Part shown: one piece after another, positions 60,691-64,000 of the stretch
Position numbering within the stretch: position 1 is the stretch's first letter
How the letters are laid out: every line of letters starts with the position of its first letter
Assembly: GCF_949987535.1 (NCBI RefSeq)
Contig: NC_080079.1
Span: 56,531,000 to 56,594,999, forward strand
Length of the DNA: 64,000 nt
Direction: 5' to 3'
Source: Balaenoptera acutorostrata
Taxonomy: Eukaryota > Chordata > Mammalia > Artiodactyla > Balaenopteridae
Program-made: the position numbers and the translations under genes
The notes under the pieces: model-generated
The model's database searches: none
The model's input: the letters and a program-made list of their open reading frames with translations, nothing else
Told to the model about the DNA's origin: nothing

Positions 60691-60999
60691 AGCGTTGGCC
60701 TGGTCATAGAGCAAGGGCTTTGGAGCATAAACTATACCACAGTGACGTCTTCCCTTAAGGTAGAGGGCCAGCATTTTATACTCTGTACTAGTCATTGTTT
60801 GTGGGCTGCCCCTAAGGGGTGTAAGTTCCCAGATGACGCAGCTCTTGTCACCTCAGGACCACCTCTTTTCTAGAGAAAGGGGGGATGTAGGCTGAGAGCC
60901 CACACTCATGGCAGCTGGGGGTGGGCACCTCGACCCTGAAGAGTGATGTGGGCAGAACACCACAGTGTTTCCTACAGTCCTTGCACTGCTCAGACACAC

Positions 61000-62340
61000 C
61001 TGCCTCTCAGGTTAAGTTGATCTCACCTGCCTATTGACAGATAAGACTTGTCATTGGTTTGGGATATATAGTGCAACCTGAAGGATAGCATCCAATCCTC
61101 ACAGGGTGTCATCTCCAAGCTGGTATCTCAGCTGCATCTTTATGAGGCCATTCTACCATCTCTCAGGTCTGCAGCCTTTGCGTGGTGCGGAACCTAGGAT
61201 TATGGACCCATGGCCACACAACCTTTTCTGCAATTCAGACCTCTCTTCTGCAACGATATTGCATGAGAGCCCATGCCAGTGAATCAGACACTCTGTGAGC
61301 CCTCAGGTAAGGGTGCTGGCCTCAGGTTCCATAGGACGGAGAGGCAAACCCATACCCAGAAGATGTATCAATTCGGGTCAAGGTGAATCACTGCCCTCCC
61401 CATGATAGAAGGGGTCCTATGTAGCAAACTTGCACCGGGTGGCTGGTTGGTCTCCTCGTGGGATGTTATTGTATCAGGGGCTCAGCTTTGGTCTCTGTGG
61501 GTGACAGGTTGGACATTCAGCAGTGGCAGTAGCTAGATCAGCCCTGGTGACAGGGAGCCCAAGCTGTGGGCTCATATCTAACTCATATCTAACTTGATCT
61601 CTGTCTCCCTGATACTCTGTTCTCCATGGTGCTCCCTGGAGGCCCATATTGTGTAATCACGAGATGGAGAGCAAGGGGTGGGGACAGAGACTGGCCAAGT
61701 CACCCTGCCTCCTTGGTTGTTTGGTGTCTCTTCTGCACTGGACACTCCCTGGCATCTGTTAAAATGTGCTACATGGATCCTCACGTTTTGCCCACTCCCA
61801 GAGGTCTAACCACATGCCTCTTTCCCAGTCCTCCCATCCTGGATAGGCCATTCTTGCTCTTTCCAGGCCTCTGACCAGCTGGCTAAGCTATTTGCCCCTG
61901 CCCATGAGCACGTGTACATCTTTTCTCAGTGACTTCTCTCTCCGTGCAGAATAGAAGACCAGGCTCACTGTCCAAATCTCTGCCCATTGGAAGAATGCCC
62001 TCTCACGGGAGTCTTTCAGCCCCTTGAGTGGGGCTGTAGTGCAGGCTCTGTCCACACGTGATTTGCACCCACATACCAAGTGGCCTCATCTGTGAGCCAC
62101 GCTCAGGAATCTTCCTTGTCTGTCAGCTGGTTATAATAAGCCCTCCATGCGGCAATAGATACCTGCCAAGGGGAGGCGTTGGGGCACCACACCATCTCGA
62201 GTCTTGGGGTCTCACTTCTTCTCTACTAGAGGCCTGACTTTGGTACAGGAGAACGGCCTTGATGGAGAATCCAGCTTTTCTGAGTTTCTGCCTATGATGA
62301 AGTCCTCGCCTCATCTCGCTCTTTCTGGACTCCAGCTGCA
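61000..62340 (-). mobile_element. Degraded ERV-L-like internal (pol) remnant
   Basis: The minus-strand reading at 61578-61784 stays open for 68 codons and contains NNQGGRVTWPV, which resembles the RNase H/integrase junction of ERV-L type pol. Neighbouring sequence has the even base composition of an old coding region but many stops and shifts. LTR-like repeats flank it at 60575 and 62868. No intact gene remains. Confidence 0.4.
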
Positions 62341-62394
62341 GAAGATAAGCTCAGTGCTTCTTGCCAAGAGGTTTCCGTGGACTCTCACACTTTG

Positions 62395-62526
62395 GTTTTT
62401 TATTTTTGTTTTTTTTGCCCTTGCCACGTGGCTTGCGGGATCTTAGTTCCCCAACCAGGGATCGAACCTGTGCCCCCTGCAGTGGAAGTCCGGAGTCCTG
62501 ACCACTGTACCGCCAGGGAATTCCCA
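62395..62526 (-). mobile_element. CHR-1 type SINE
   Basis: Reverse orientation: T-rich left end, 'cacgtggcttgcgggatc', 'ttagttccccaaccaggg', 'gtaccgccagggaattccc'. Duplication CTCACACTTTG at 62384-62394 and 62527-62537. Confidence 0.88.
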
Positions 62527-62867
62527 CTCACACTTTGTTTTGAATGGCTGATGAAGAGATCTGGGACTGTCATTTCCTTTTTTCAATGAATCAGTGACAC
62601 TTGGCAATAGTCACTCAGTTGCACAGTCCTAACAGTTATTCTTTCCTCCCACCTCTCAAATGCCAGAGACATTGTATCAGCTGGCATAGCCCCCTGACCC
62701 GTGTGCCATCCCAGGTCACTGCAGGTGAAGATCACAGCAGATGCACGGCTACCCCATGCCCGCGACTGTCACCAGTGACGGCACCTCATTCACATCTGGT
62801 CAGTGACCCGCCTCCAGCATCTCATTCTCAGAGGCTGCCTCCCAGGCCCCCTCCTGGCGCCCACTAT

Positions 62868-62990
62868 CTTAGTCTGCTTCCCTAGGAGCAGAGGCTGAGA
62901 TGGGCCTTCAGATTCCCGTGATTTACTGAGGGAGTGCTCTCAGGAGAAACCTACAAAGGAGACAGTGAGGGTGAAGAGAAGGGGAAAAGG
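62868..62990 (+). repeat. LTR-like repeat, copy B
   Basis: Reads 'gtctgcttccctaggagcag', 'aggctgagatgggcc' and 'gatttactgagggagtgct', parallel to copy A. Same orientation, 2.3 kb apart. Confidence 0.4.
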
Positions 62991-64000
62991 TAGGGTAAGC
63001 ATCTGGCCTCAGGTGAAGTCCAGCCCTGACCCGATCCACAGGGAACGCTACCCACGCTGCAGCAAAGAGGCTGTCATCTGGTGGCTTTTAATAATCAGTC
63101 TTTGGCTGCGGAACCCTAGACAGGGGTGCATGTGTGGGGGCAGGAGTGGGTGACGTCCCAGGCAAGGAGGTCCCTGTCTGCTGAGGACAATTGTCTGGTG
63201 AAGAGAAGTGAGCTGCTGGCAGCCAACACCCTCAGCAGTGGAGGGATGGGTGCCAGCCGGAGATGGAGAGCCTGACGGACCTCCACTGTACCTAGTGACT
63301 ATGGAACCCCTGAAGACGATTAAGAAGGCACGGTCAGGGGGACTTCAGGAGCACTGACCACCCAGAAGAGGGGGTTGTCAGAAAACACCCAAACCGCTCC
63401 TTAACATTCACAAACCCAACATTCACAAACCCAAGAGAAGGAGGTTTCAAGGCAGAACGGGCAACCGTCAAAGGCAGCTGTGAGGTCCAGTCTCCAAAAG
63501 TGGCACGGACTTGAAAAACCAAGGGGTTGTAGGTGAGCCTGCAAGAGAAGTTTCAGAGAACTTCAGAGACATGGGTTGCAGGGTGTCAAGGATGATGGGC
63601 GATCAAGGAAAGACGGAGCAGTCTCCATGAGAAGGAGCAGAGAGAGGCTGGACAGCAAAGGGTGTGGATGTGGCTCTTAGACCCGAGGCCCAAAGCTCCA
63701 GGCCTGCGGAAGGGGGTGGGGGAGGGTAAAGGGAAGGGGCTGAAATCTCTCCCAGAAGAGAAGGAGGTGATGGTGTCAGGGGCTGGGGAGGGGCTGTCCC
63801 TGACTGGGGAAGGGACACCACATCCTCTGGGCCTGGCGGAAGAAGATAAGGCTGGGGCAGGATGGAGGTAGGTTTGTGGGTGGGGGAAAGTTAGTGGGGG
63901 TCTGTGTGATAGGGGGGTAGCCTGCTTAGAGCAAGGTGGGTGTGGTGGAGCAGGGCGCTGGAGCAGAGGAAGAGGGAAATGGGTGGACAGGCGGAGACAC

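Larger units (their letters stand above)
50318..64000. other. Distal intergenic sequence (towards the presumed ZMIZ1 side)
   Basis: No host gene recognised. Repeats are listed separately. The segments starting near 51509 ('gtttgccagagctgccat') and 59358 ('ggtgacctatggctgcatga') look like ancient interspersed repeats whose family I cannot name. The stretches 50.6-51.5, 52.75-53.95, 55.7-56.17, 56.8-57.48 and 63.0-64.0 kb show nothing I can support. Confidence 0.55.

Overview
The window is nuclear DNA of a mammal, almost certainly a cetacean. The best clue is the set of tRNA-derived SINEs of the cetartiodactyl CHR families. Short CHR-1 type copies lie at 21.5, 39.2, 40.7, 60.2 and 62.4 kb, and long CHR-2 type copies at 22.3, 34.7, 36.3 and 38.3 kb. 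Several keep clear target-site duplications. A young L1 of the type I associate with whales and dolphins is also present. Family names are from memory; no database was searched.

Two protein-coding genes are recognised and they converge. On the + strand, the last two coding exons of ZCCHC24 (2870-3034 and 11092-11205) are followed by an inferred 3' UTR of about 4 kb ending near 15.19 kb. On the - strand lies a complete six-exon PPIF gene (mitochondrial cyclophilin D, 205 codons plus stop), with its ATG at 33373, stop at 27297-27299 and a CpG-rich promoter around 33.4-33.55 kb. In human (chromosome 10q22.3, from memory) the same pair is convergent, with ZMIZ1 beyond PPIF. Here 33.5-64 kb would be the PPIF-ZMIZ1 intergenic interval, and no host gene was recognised in it.

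The 15.2-26.4 kb interval between the two 3' ends holds only old repeats (MIR, MER5-like, L1), SINEs, a long (AC)n tract and short tandem duplications.

The most interesting region is 42568-50317. It holds an almost full-length L1 with an open ORF1 (301 aa) and an ORF2 interrupted by one in-frame TAG. Two pairs of flanking duplications suggest nesting. A 14-bp pair (42568-42581 / 50304-50317) brackets everything. A 9-bp pair (43077-43085 / 50281-50289) brackets only the L1. The simplest reading is that an unidentified 0.5 kb RNA was retroposed first and the L1 then inserted at the start of its poly(A) tail. The L1 carries about 1.2 kb of extra 3' sequence, including a six-copy minisatellite and two poly(A) tracts. 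A 47-bp piece of that extra sequence recurs exactly, inverted, in a retrocopy-like element near 58 kb.

The rest of 50-64 kb contains old L1 fragments (one with a nested L1 3' end and a perfect 17-bp duplication), a DNA-transposon remnant, a solo-LTR-like unit on the - strand, the 58 kb retrocopy-like sequence and a degraded ERV-L-like segment. No CRISPR array, operon or genuine tRNA/rRNA gene was seen.
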